Source: Sphingobacterium sp. SYP-B4668 (GTDB lineage: Bacteria; Bacteroidota; Bacteroidia; Sphingobacteriales; Sphingobacteriaceae). Taken from it: 64,000 nt of DNA. The stretch covers positions 248,001 through 312,000 of the forward strand of contig NZ_CP115483.1 in NCBI RefSeq assembly GCF_027627455.1, in the 5' to 3' direction. The position numbers were made by a program, and so were the translations under genes. This document shows, piece by piece, positions 44,888 through 53,776 of this stretch (positions are counted from its first letter, which is position 1; each line of letters starts with the position of its first letter). The notes beneath the pieces are model-generated. The model searched no databases and had not been told where the DNA came from. It worked only from the letters and a program-made list of their open reading frames with translations.

Positions 44888-46087
44888 TTATAACAAGACG
44901 ATAAGTCTATTTTGATTTGCTTTTCTTTCTATTTTAAAGGATACACCTCCTTCTTTAAGTATAGCAAGCACTTCAGACAATTTTTTTGTTCTGCTGATTT
45001 CTCCATAAAAGTATGTTTGCTTACTCGCTCCTTTGTAGACGATTTCTATATCATACCATCTACTTATTTGTGCCATGGCATCCGGTAAGGTAGTCTCGTT
45101 AAAGATGAACTTATTGTCTTTCCAAGCCGTAAATTCTTCAACGTTCACGTTTGCCTTTCTAAACACATTGCCTCGGTATATCCCTTGTTCTCCCGGTCTT
45201 AGTTTCATGCTATCTTGGGGCGTCCTCAACAATACGGAGCCTTCTACCAAAGTCGTTGTACTACTCGCCTCATCACCATAGGCTTTTAAATTAAATTGTG
45301 TCCCCAATACCTGCACCGTTTGTCTAGCCGATTTTACCAAAAAGGGAATATGGCCATTGGGACCTTTCGCCTTGGCAACATCGAAATAAGCTTCGCCTTC
45401 CAACTCTACGGTGCGTGATGTGCGGGTAAATCTTATCGGATATCTAAGTTTTGATGCAGCATTTAGCCATACCTCTGTCCCGTCCGACAACGTAATTTTG
45501 TATTTTCCGCCTCTAGGTACCGATAAGGTCACCAAATCCGTACCTTGCAACTGTCCCGTAGGGATTGGTGCGCCATCTGCATAGGTAAGTTGATTGTCTA
45601 CAACTATCCCTGCTTTAGTGCCGTTCAGTTCAACTATACGCCCATCGGTCAGTGTCAAGGAAGCTTTATCTTCACCAGCCTCGATGTCTATTACCGTAGT
45701 GAGCGCGTCCCCCTCCATAAATCTGCTCTCACGGTATTGATAGATGCCTATGCCGAATAATACGATAAGCACCGCTGCCGCCCCATAGGGCATCAAGCGC
45801 CTATATAGACCCAAAGAAGATTGCCTATCCCCCTGTTTGTGTTGGTGAATTTTTTCCAGTACAGTATCTTCTAAGCGATTACTCCAGTCTTGCTGATCGG
45901 AAAGCTCTAATTCAAGCCAGATACAAACATCTTCCCATAGCAGGTCCTCACGAAGAACACGTTCCAAAAATAAAGTGCGGTGTGGTGACTTCTTTGCCCA
46001 CGAAAGTAAATAGTCGTTCTCAGCCGGAGTAATATTTCCCTCCAACTTCCTTTTGATAAGAAATGTTATCTCCTCATTACTCGTCAT
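44888..46087 (-). CDS. FecR-family anti-sigma factor, locus 3
   Basis: This 399-residue inner-membrane protein has a cytoplasmic N-terminal region of about 95 residues that holds the sigma factor, one membrane helix ('YGAAAVLIVLFGIGIYQY', about 100-117) and a periplasmic FecR domain ('VPRGGKYKITLSDGTEVWLN', 'EGEAYFDVAKAKG', 'VLGTQFNLKAYGDE'). A DUF4974-type domain forms the C-terminus. It receives the signal from the STN domain of the SusC encoded next. It has no sigma gene on its own strand beside it: the nearest is divergent (46504) with its own fecR, and the other minus-strand sigma gene is at 35082-35672. Which sigma it controls is an open question. Confidence 0.93.
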   Translation of the reverse strand: MTSNEEITFLIKRKLEGNITPAENDYLLSWAKKSPHRTLFLERVLREDLLWEDVCIWLELELSDQQDWSNRLEDTVLEKIHQHKQGDRQSSLGLYRRLMPYGAAAVLIVLFGIGIYQYRESRFMEGDALTTVIDIEAGEDKASLTLTDGRIVELNGTKAGIVVDNQLTYADGAPIPTGQLQGTDLVTLSVPRGGKYKITLSDGTEVWLNAASKLRYPIRFTRTSRTVELEGEAYFDVAKAKGPNGHIPFLVKSARQTVQVLGTQFNLKAYGDEASSTTTLVEGSVLLRTPQDSMKLRPGEQGIYRGNVFRKANVNVEEFTAWKDNKFIFNETTLPDAMAQISRWYDIEIVYKGASKQTYFYGEISRTKKLSEVLAILKEGGVSFKIERKANQNRLIVLL

Positions 46088-46503
46088 AATAATATTATAA
46101 TGGTCTACAAGATAGAAACGGTAAATAGGAAGGAACCTTAGTAAAAAAATAAAATAAATTTGAGATTGTTTTTTAGGGTTTCAGTATCAATTTTTGCGCT
46201 GTCACTCGTCATTCTTGAATAGGTGCAATATTTCCATGCCGACGCCCGGGGGTGCTGTTGTTAGATATACGCTGTTGGTTTTTTGTAGACTTTACGATTA
46301 TGACCTCCAACGACTTTAAAACCTTTAAAAGAATCAAATAAATAGACGTTATGCAACTCGCGCCAATGTTTGGAGTTAGTTTTTATGGATGCATTTCAAT
46401 CGTGTCCAAGCATTGGGACGCGATCATACTTATGATTTGAATTCTACTGTATTATTTTTATGTTTGCATAGATAGTGATATTCCAATAAATCTAATAATA
46501 CGT
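46088..46503. other. Divergent intergenic region between two sigma/FecR loci
   Basis: This 416-bp spacer separates the minus-strand fecR from the plus-strand sigma gene. On the plus side it holds a full promoter (46436-46466). On the minus side no CAAAnnTA (reverse -7) was found close to the fecR start. An imperfect inverted repeat, GTGTCC-N7-GGGACGC, lies at about 46402-46421. No RNA gene or short coding sequence was recognised. Confidence 0.5.
46436..46466 (+). promoter_or_regulatory. Consensus Bacteroidota promoter of the locus-4 sigma gene
   Basis: TTTG (46436-46439), 19 bases, then TATGTTTG (46459-46466) match the primary-sigma consensus TTTG-N19-21-TAnnTTTG exactly. Predicted transcription starts near 46473, about 30 bases before the start codon. 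The sigma/fecR unit is therefore probably made constitutively. Confidence 0.7.
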
Positions 46504-47097
46504 ATGTGTAGGGACGATGATCAAGAAATCTTGACAAAACTAGCCTCGGGCGATACACTGGCTCTGGTCGCTTTATACGATAAGTACTGGAATAGTTTGT
46601 TCAAATATGTCGAGCGTATTTTATTCGATGATGACGAGGTCGCCGATATATTACAGGATACCTTTATTAGTATATGGGAAAACAGAGCTGATGCCCCAAA
46701 AATCAAATCTCTAAAATCTTACCTTATAGTCGTTGCTCGCAATAGAGCTTTTAAACGATTGAAGGATATACTAAAATCAGAAGAAGTACTTGCAGAATAT
46801 AGTTCTCAATTTGAATATGGGGGGTATGTAATATCGGGCCTTGTTGATTCCAAAGAATTAGAAAAAGTTGTGAATCAAGAAATCGATAAACTGCCACCCC
46901 GGATGAAGGAAGTTTTCCTGCTGAGTAGAAAGGATAATTTGTCCTACAAGGAGATTGCCGAAAAATTGGAGATATCTACAGAGACTGTGAAAAAACAAAT
47001 TAGCCTGAGTCTACGCTATTTAAAGACCCACCTTCCTCCAGAGTACTACCAGAGTGTTTTTATACTTATTTTGTTCGACTACACTAAAAATATGTAA
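46504..47097 (+). CDS. ECF-type RNA polymerase sigma factor, third locus (plus strand)
   Basis: This 197-residue protein has region 2 ('DEVADILQDTFISIWENR') and region 4 ('LSYKEIAEKLEISTETVKKQ') of ECF sigma factors and a short hydrophobic end ('YYQSVFILILFDYTKNM'). The fecR at 47201 follows after 103 bases, then susC with STN and susD, so this is the dedicated sigma factor that recruits RNA polymerase to the susC promoter when the glycan is sensed. Its own promoter is of the housekeeping type (46436-46466). Confidence 0.93.
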   Translation: MCRDDDQEILTKLASGDTLALVALYDKYWNSLFKYVERILFDDDEVADILQDTFISIWENRADAPKIKSLKSYLIVVARNRAFKRLKDILKSEEVLAEYSSQFEYGGYVISGLVDSKELEKVVNQEIDKLPPRMKEVFLLSRKDNLSYKEIAEKLEISTETVKKQISLSLRYLKTHLPPEYYQSVFILILFDYTKNM

Positions 47098-47200
47098 CTG
47101 ACTATCAGGTGGTTGTTTTTTTTTATATATTTGATATACCCCTACACCTACCTTAATATACTCTACTATATAACAACTGATTATAAATTAAACCTTTTCC

Positions 47201-48337
47201 ATGAAAAAAGAAATCATGGCACTGCTTAGTCGTTATGCGGATGAGAAAAGTACTGTTGAAGAAAAAAAGCAGCTTGAATCATTTGTACTCAAAAAAGGCC
47301 TTGCCAATCATATTCGAACGAGTGAACCCGACTATTCTTTTTTGAAGGATCGTGGTCGAAAGCAATTGGTGGCTTATTTATCTATTCAAAATAGATCAGT
47401 CAGACTTAGAAAGAGAATTAAGATAGTTACTGCTGTGGCTGCCACGTTTATTATTGGGTTTCTCCTTGTCAAACTACTATATATCCCGAGTTATTTGGAT
47501 AACAATAAGACGGACATCTATATTACGGAGGCTGTCAATCCTGGCGATACTTCTGCTATCCTGAAGCTTGCGGACGGTAAAAAAGTGCTGCTAGGTAGGC
47601 ACGATGGTGTGTTGATGGAAGGCCAAATGCAACTAGCTGAAAACAACAAAGGACAAGAATTAAACTATGCCAATCCACTAGCCAGCGAAGAGCAAGGTTT
47701 GGACGCTTGGAACGAACTGATTATTCCTCGAGGAGGACAATATGTAGTCATCTTGTCTGATGGGACACGTGTCACGATGAATTCTGCCAGTACACTACGT
47801 TTCCCTGTACGATTTACGGGAACAGATCGAATTGTTTCACTCGAGGGGGAAGCCTATTTTGAGGTTGAAAAAGATGCAAAAAGGCCGTTTAAGGTCCTGA
47901 GTAAAGACCAGATCGTACAGGTGACAGGGACCAAGTTTAATGTCAAATCATACGGTCAAAATGCCTACGTGCAAACTTCCTTGTTAGAGGGGGGAGTACT
48001 TATTTCACAAGGCGACCAACAGGTCCATTTATCACCGGGACAGCAAGCACAAAGTAGCCCTGGAACCACCTTGAAAGTACGGGCTTTTGAGGAGATGGAT
48101 GTCCTTGGATGGAAAAATGGCAATTTTGCGTTCGATAACAAATCTCTACGAGAAATCATGGAAGATATAGAACGGTGGTATAATATCGACGTCTCATACG
48201 AAGGAGAAATATCTAGCGTAAAATACGGAGGAAACTTTACAAAATCTAAGGGCTTGAAAGTTCTTTTAAATCATCTAAGCAAGATGACAGGTAATCGATT
48301 TGTAATAGAAGGAAGGAGGGTCACGGTGAAATCTTAA
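47201..48337 (+). CDS. FecR-family anti-sigma factor, third locus (plus strand)
   Basis: This 378-residue protein has a cytoplasmic N-terminus of about 75 residues, a membrane helix ('VTAVAATFIIGFLLVKLLYI') and a periplasmic FecR domain with 'IPRGGQYVVILSDGTRVTMN', 'EGEAYFEVEKDAK' and 'VTGTKFNVKSYGQ'. The C-terminal DUF4974-like part ends with 'NRFVIEGRRVTVKS'. It should bind the sigma factor encoded at 46504 and release it when the STN domain of the SusC at 48470 reports substrate. A terminator-like hairpin at 48365-48398 follows, so susC is transcribed separately, presumably from the sigma-dependent promoter. Confidence 0.94.
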   Translation: MKKEIMALLSRYADEKSTVEEKKQLESFVLKKGLANHIRTSEPDYSFLKDRGRKQLVAYLSIQNRSVRLRKRIKIVTAVAATFIIGFLLVKLLYIPSYLDNNKTDIYITEAVNPGDTSAILKLADGKKVLLGRHDGVLMEGQMQLAENNKGQELNYANPLASEEQGLDAWNELIIPRGGQYVVILSDGTRVTMNSASTLRFPVRFTGTDRIVSLEGEAYFEVEKDAKRPFKVLSKDQIVQVTGTKFNVKSYGQNAYVQTSLLEGGVLISQGDQQVHLSPGQQAQSSPGTTLKVRAFEEMDVLGWKNGNFAFDNKSLREIMEDIERWYNIDVSYEGEISSVKYGGNFTKSKGLKVLLNHLSKMTGNRFVIEGRRVTVKS

Positions 48338-48364
48338 AATACCTAAAGAATTTTGTCTGAACCA

Positions 48365-48398
48365 AAAAGTTGGGAATGTAGGGCATTCCCAAACTTTT
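48365..48398 (+). terminator. Terminator between fecR and susC, third locus
   Basis: AAAAGTTGGGAATG pairs with CATTCCC plus AAACTTTT (one bulged A), giving a stem of about 14 bp with a 5-base loop, followed by CTTT. It ends the sigma-fecR transcript 70 bases before susC. Confidence 0.65.
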
Positions 48399-48399
48399 C

Positions 48400-48415
48400 T
48401 TTACCAAATGGTAAA
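48400..48415. repeat. Palindrome TTTACCA-N2-TGGTAAA upstream of susC
   Basis: This is a perfect 7-bp inverted repeat with 2 bases between the arms, between the terminator and the susC start. It could be an operator. It may equally be a chance palindrome in AT-rich DNA. Confidence 0.3.
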
Positions 48416-48469
48416 ATCAGGTTCTTTATCCTAAGAGTTTTTATTTCGTAATTCTTACAAACCTAATCT

Positions 48470-51400
48470 ATGCAAATATACAATTTTTTCCTGAGTCGAA
48501 GATTCAGGAGACCAGACCATTTATACCCCAAATTAATTAGAATGAAGCTTTTGGCAATTATGCTATTTGCTTTTGTAATGCAATTAGAAGCAAGCACAAG
48601 AGCGCAGACCGTCACTATTGTTTCGAAAAAGACAACCATAAAGCAGGTTTTTTTGGAAATCAAAAAGCAGACCGGTTATGATTTTTTTTATGCAAATGAG
48701 GATATTGCCCATGCCGGTAGTTTTTCCGTGAGCATAAAGAATAGACCTTTAGTCGATGCTTTGAATAGCATTTTGACGACAAATGGGTTAAGATTTGACG
48801 TAAACAACAAATCTATCTTTGTAGAAAAAGATAAGCGGGCGATTAAAGCCGAAGCATCAGTTGACAAAATACAACAGGAATTGATTACCGGGACAGTGCT
48901 TGATTCCTTAGGCAATACCTTGTCAGGGGTGACCATCGTTATCGTTGGCAAGAGTGGAGAGGGAACCAAGACAGATGCAAAGGGGCATTTTGAATTGAAG
49001 GCTCCACTAGGTAGCAAATTACTCTTTTCCTACGTCGGATACAATAGTCAAGAACTTACCGTTGCCAATTATTCTCCTTTGCGTATTGTCTTGTCACCCA
49101 TTCAAGAAGCTCTGGATGAGGTTGTCGTTGTGGGATTTGGCACCCAGCGCAAAATACAGACCTTAGGATCCCAATCTACTTTGAGTGTCGCAGATTTGAA
49201 GCAGCCTGTAGCCAATATTACCACGGTATTGGCGGGACGTATATCTGGACTTGTAGGCGTTCAGCGTAGTGGCGAACCAGGTTTGGATGGAGCACAGTTA
49301 TGGGTTAGAGGTGTTAACACACTAAACTCTGGCTTAGCACATCCTCTGGTGATAGTAGACGGTGTAGAACGTGATTTTAATAATTTAGATCCGAATGATA
49401 TAGAAAGCTTTACTATACTAAAAGACGCTTCTTCGACCTCCGTATATGGGGTAAGAGGTGCTAATGGCGTTATCTTGATTACCACAAAGAAAGGAATGGT
49501 GGGTGATACAAAAATCAATGTAGAATACCTGCAGGGGGTGACCCAATTTACACAGGTACCACAGCAAGCGGATGGAGTCACTTATATGCAGATGGCCAAC
49601 GAGGCTTTAGTTACACGCGGCCAATCACCTTTATATACAGAGGAAGCTATTCGAAAAACCTATACCCAAGAGGACCCTTACTTATTTCCGAATGTCAACT
49701 GGATGAATGAAATTTTTAATGACTTTGGAAAGAATCGCAAAGCTAATTTAAACATCCGAGGTGGATCCGATAAAATGCAGTATTATGTATCGGCAGGTCT
49801 TTACGGTGAAACTGGGCTTTTTAAAACGGATGATTTACAAAAATATAATGCTAAGATAAGCTTTGACCGTTATAATTTTAGCTCAAGTTTAAATATCAAA
49901 GCAACCAAGACAACGGATATAGATTTAGGGGTAAAAGGATATATTACCAACGGTAATTATCCAGGTACTGGAACGGCAGATTTATTTAGATCCACATTTG
50001 ATACTTACCCCATTATTTATCCAGTGAAATATCCAAATGGGCAAGAGCCTTATGTATCGACTGGTGGAGGAATGGCCAACCCCTATTATTTATTGACAAA
50101 TAGAGGGTATGTAACTACTTATGAGAATCAGTTAATGTCTGATATTCATGTTAAGCAAAAGTTGGATTTTCTAACAGAAGGCCTTTCTGCACGCGTCCTT
50201 TATTCTTTTGATGCTAGAAATACCAATCGCTTACTTCGGAAAAAGAGCCCAAGTACGTATTATGCTACAGGAAGAGATGAAAATGGGGAGCTGGTCTATC
50301 AATTGACAAGCGAAGGAAAGGACTTTTTGAGTTTCGATCGGGAAAACACCGGCCGTCGTCAGTTCTATCTGGAATCATCTTTAAACTATTCCCGGAATTT
50401 TGGAGAGCATAGTATTACAGGCCTATTTTTATTTAATCAGTCCGATCGAATCAGTGCGAATGCTACTGACTTAATTGGCTCCTTGCCTTATAGAAGTAGA
50501 GGTATAGTAGGGCGTGGTAGTTATTCCTATGCAGACCGTTATTTAGCAGAGGTGAGTTTTGGCTATAATGGTGCGGAAAATTTTGCACCAGAGTTTCGCT
50601 ATGGTCTATTCCCTTCGTATGCCGTTGGCTGGGTCCCCTCAAATGAGCGCTTTTGGCAAGGCTTAGATTCGTACGTTCAAAAATTAAAAGTTAGGGGATC
50701 TTATGGTAAAGTCGGGAGTTCAACAATTGAAGGACGTCGTTTTGCCTATATTGAAGTCATTGGTGGTGTTGGAGGTTATTTTTATGGTAGAGAACGAGAT
50801 AATAATATTGGTGGTTTAGATATTACTGAGTATGCTTCCAATGCATCTTGGGAAATAGAAACCAATTGGAATCTTGGTTTAGAACTTGGTTTATTAAAGA
50901 ATTCCTTACAAATCGACTTGGATTATTTTAATAGAGATCGTGAAAATATCTTTTTAAATAGAGCATCCGTGCCCGAATCTGCAGGATTCAGAAGTAATCT
51001 GCTAGGCAATCTCGGAGAGACCAATGCAAGGGGACTAGATGCCAGTATGAATTATAATACACAATTTGGAGCGTTTTCGACCATGATTCGTGGCACATTT
51101 ACCTATAGCAAAAACAAGGTCATCGAAAATGATCAGCCTATACAACCATATCCACACATGGAGCGGAGAGGGCATGCTATTGGTCAACGTTTTGGGTACA
51201 TAGTAGATGGTTTTTATACCCAGCAGGAAATCGATGATCCGAGTGTCGCGAGGACTGTCGGGGTGGTACAGGCAGGAGATTTGAAATTCAAAGATTTAAA
51301 TGAGGATGGCCTTATTGACGGAATGGATTATGCTGCGATTGGTAAGAGTGATATCCCTCAAATCGTATATGGTTTTGGAACGACCATTGGTTATAAAGGC

Positions 51401-51841
51401 TTTTCCTTGGGTGCCTTTTTTCAAGGAGTAGGTCGTACGGATTTTTACATGTCTAATCGTTTTATGCCTTTTTTGGAGGGTACGGCGCGAGGTGGACTTT
51501 ATGAGAATATAACCGATAGATGGACAGAAGATAATCCCAGACAAGACGCCTTTTATCCCCGGCTATCCCACGGTAATTTGAATCAAAATTATTCATCAAC
51601 CAATAGCCATTGGTTGATGGATGGTAGCTTTTTGCGATTAAAGACCTTAGACTTTGGCTATACGATTCCACCCAGTATATTCCAAAAATATGGAGTAAGC
51701 AATATGCGTGTTTATTTTGTCGGTTACAATCTTTGGACAATAAGCTCATTTAAAATGTACGATCCTGAATTAGGTAATGGGGATGGACTTAAGTATCCAA
51801 ACATTAAGACGTTTAGTATGGGGTTAAACCTAACTTTTTAA
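48470..51841 (+). CDS. SusC/RagA-type TonB-dependent transporter with STN domain, pair 4
   Basis: This 1123-residue protein has a signal segment ('LLAIMLFAFVMQLEAS') and an STN domain ('TTIKQVFLEIKKQTGYDFFY' to 'NNKSIFVEKD', about 50-122). A carboxypeptidase-D regulatory-like domain ('ITGTVLDSLGNTLSGVTI'), the TonB box 'LDEVVVVGFG', plug and barrel follow. The STN domain links it to the FecR at 47201. Start at 48470; Met at 48542 would still keep the signal peptide. It imports fragments of the glycan degraded by the GH76, GH88/105 and GH97 enzymes encoded downstream. Confidence 0.94.
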   Translation: MQIYNFFLSRRFRRPDHLYPKLIRMKLLAIMLFAFVMQLEASTRAQTVTIVSKKTTIKQVFLEIKKQTGYDFFYANEDIAHAGSFSVSIKNRPLVDALNSILTTNGLRFDVNNKSIFVEKDKRAIKAEASVDKIQQELITGTVLDSLGNTLSGVTIVIVGKSGEGTKTDAKGHFELKAPLGSKLLFSYVGYNSQELTVANYSPLRIVLSPIQEALDEVVVVGFGTQRKIQTLGSQSTLSVADLKQPVANITTVLAGRISGLVGVQRSGEPGLDGAQLWVRGVNTLNSGLAHPLVIVDGVERDFNNLDPNDIESFTILKDASSTSVYGVRGANGVILITTKKGMVGDTKINVEYLQGVTQFTQVPQQADGVTYMQMANEALVTRGQSPLYTEEAIRKTYTQEDPYLFPNVNWMNEIFNDFGKNRKANLNIRGGSDKMQYYVSAGLYGETGLFKTDDLQKYNAKISFDRYNFSSSLNIKATKTTDIDLGVKGYITNGNYPGTGTADLFRSTFDTYPIIYPVKYPNGQEPYVSTGGGMANPYYLLTNRGYVTTYENQLMSDIHVKQKLDFLTEGLSARVLYSFDARNTNRLLRKKSPSTYYATGRDENGELVYQLTSEGKDFLSFDRENTGRRQFYLESSLNYSRNFGEHSITGLFLFNQSDRISANATDLIGSLPYRSRGIVGRGSYSYADRYLAEVSFGYNGAENFAPEFRYGLFPSYAVGWVPSNERFWQGLDSYVQKLKVRGSYGKVGSSTIEGRRFAYIEVIGGVGGYFYGRERDNNIGGLDITEYASNASWEIETNWNLGLELGLLKNSLQIDLDYFNRDRENIFLNRASVPESAGFRSNLLGNLGETNARGLDASMNYNTQFGAFSTMIRGTFTYSKNKVIENDQPIQPYPHMERRGHAIGQRFGYIVDGFYTQQEIDDPSVARTVGVVQAGDLKFKDLNEDGLIDGMDYAAIGKSDIPQIVYGFGTTIGYKGFSLGAFFQGVGRTDFYMSNRFMPFLEGTARGGLYENITDRWTEDNPRQDAFYPRLSHGNLNQNYSSTNSHWLMDGSFLRLKTLDFGYTIPPSIFQKYGVSNMRVYFVGYNLWTISSFKMYDPELGNGDGLKYPNIKTFSMGLNLTF

Positions 51842-51851
51842 ACAAAAGAAT

Positions 51852-53639
51852 ATGAAAAGAATACTATTTATACAGCTGTGTATTTTACTGTTGGCAGCCA
51901 CCTCTTGTACCAAAGGGTTCTTTGATCAGGTACCTGATGATCGTTTAACACTAGAACAGACATTTTTGAATCGAGCGACTACAGAGCAATACCTCGCGGG
52001 GGTATATGGTTACATTCGCAGGGAGGTCGATCATAATGGGGCGAACACCCCTTGGGAAGGTCTTTCGGATGATATGGATGTCACTTATAATGACTATCCA
52101 ACCTATGCGATGAATTTGGGGAATTGGGACATTAATCGAGGAGACTATAATTTTTGGGGGCATTATTATCAAGGCATTCGCTCTGCGGCCGTTTTTTTGA
52201 AGTATGTCGATTTAAACAAGGATATGACTGCAGATGAGATTACCAAATACAAGGCCGAGGCTCGAGTATTACGAGCGTGGTTTTATTTCTGTTTGATGCG
52301 TCAATATGGCCCTGTCATTATCATGCCTGATGAACCTATGCAGCCTGATGCGACCATAGACCAATTGAGTATGCCTCGAAACAGCTACGATGAATGCGTT
52401 GCCTATGTGGCACAACAGATAGACCAAGCGCTGCCTGATTTGCCAGCTCAGGCTTCGAATGTGCGTGACTGGGGACGTATCAATAAAGGAATGGCCATAG
52501 GAATGAAATCCAGATTGCTATTATATGCTGCAAGTCCACTATTTAATGGAAATGCGGCCTATGCCAATTTTAAGAATTTGGATGGAAAGCTATTGATTAA
52601 CCAGCAATATGATCAAAATAAATGGAAGATTGCCGCAGATGCAGCAAAAGAATTGATTGACTTAGGCTTATATTCCCTATATGTCAAAAAAGATGGGCAA
52701 GGTAAAGTAGATGCCTATGCTTCGCTAAAAGGCATGTTTTTAAATGATTGGAACAGTGAAGTGATTTTGGCTAATGGTAGACATACGGATATGCAACCTA
52801 TAGACCGTAGCGGCACACCACGTTCCTTGGGTGGATGGTCATCATGGGGCCCTACACAAATGCTCGTGGATGAGTTTTTTATGGCGAATGGTAGAGCAAT
52901 TACAGATCCCCAGTCGGGCTATACGGAAACGGGCTTTACGAATCAAGAGACATCTTATTTTGCGGCAGGAACGTATAATATGTATGTAGGACGTGAGCCT
53001 AGGTTTTATGTGGCGATTTCCTTTGATCAAAGTAAGTGGATCAATTCTGATAAGAATCCGAAGCCCTTAGTTATTGAGCACTATAGTGGTGGAAATAGTG
53101 GTTTGGGGACCAGTCGCAACTATTCGAGAACGGGCTATGTGAATCGTAAATTGGTACACCCCAATACCACCTTGAATCCCGATAGATTTGCAATCCGTAT
53201 GGAGGTTCTAATTCGCTATGGGGAGATTTTATTGAATTATGTTGAAGCGTTGAATGAATATGATCCCGGTAATCCGGATATCTTGAAGTACCTGAACATG
53301 ATTCGTGAGCGAGCAGGTATTAATCTATATGGCACTGCCGTAAGCGAAATCGCTCCCCCCGCTAGTCAGGAACTCATGCGGGCCGCTATCCGAAAAGAAA
53401 GGCGTGTGGAACTAGCATTTGAAAACTTTAGGTTCTTTGATACCAGAAGATGGAAGATTGCAGAGCAAGTGGAGGGTGGAGCTTTCTGGGGAATGAATGT
53501 AGAAGGTAGAAATAAAACAGAATTTGCACAAAGAAAAGTTTTTGAAACCAGGGTGTGGAGAGATCGTCAGTATTTATGGAATATCACACAATCTGAATTA
53601 AATCGTAACAAAAACTTGGTCGGAAACCCAGGCTGGTAA
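51852..53639 (+). CDS. SusD/RagB-family lipoprotein, pair 4
   Basis: This 595-residue lipoprotein has lipobox 'AATSC' with Cys19. 'AEARVLRAWFYFCLMRQYGP' and 'IRKERRVELAFENFRFFDTR' are the conserved SusD blocks, and the protein ends 'LVGNPGW', like the SusD of pair 2. It starts 10 bases after its SusC partner. It is the surface glycan-binding lid of the transporter. Confidence 0.94.
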   Translation: MKRILFIQLCILLLAATSCTKGFFDQVPDDRLTLEQTFLNRATTEQYLAGVYGYIRREVDHNGANTPWEGLSDDMDVTYNDYPTYAMNLGNWDINRGDYNFWGHYYQGIRSAAVFLKYVDLNKDMTADEITKYKAEARVLRAWFYFCLMRQYGPVIIMPDEPMQPDATIDQLSMPRNSYDECVAYVAQQIDQALPDLPAQASNVRDWGRINKGMAIGMKSRLLLYAASPLFNGNAAYANFKNLDGKLLINQQYDQNKWKIAADAAKELIDLGLYSLYVKKDGQGKVDAYASLKGMFLNDWNSEVILANGRHTDMQPIDRSGTPRSLGGWSSWGPTQMLVDEFFMANGRAITDPQSGYTETGFTNQETSYFAAGTYNMYVGREPRFYVAISFDQSKWINSDKNPKPLVIEHYSGGNSGLGTSRNYSRTGYVNRKLVHPNTTLNPDRFAIRMEVLIRYGEILLNYVEALNEYDPGNPDILKYLNMIRERAGINLYGTAVSEIAPPASQELMRAAIRKERRVELAFENFRFFDTRRWKIAEQVEGGAFWGMNVEGRNKTEFAQRKVFETRVWRDRQYLWNITQSELNRNKNLVGNPGW

Positions 53640-53776
53640 AGGTATTGAACGCTGTTGGAGGATTCGTTCGGCAGAAGTTCGTATTTAGTACAGTAAAATT
53701 AAAACCATAAATGGTTGAGGTTCTTTATGTCCTTTTTTTAGATGACCGAGCATTTATGGCGTAAAATTATAAAGAG

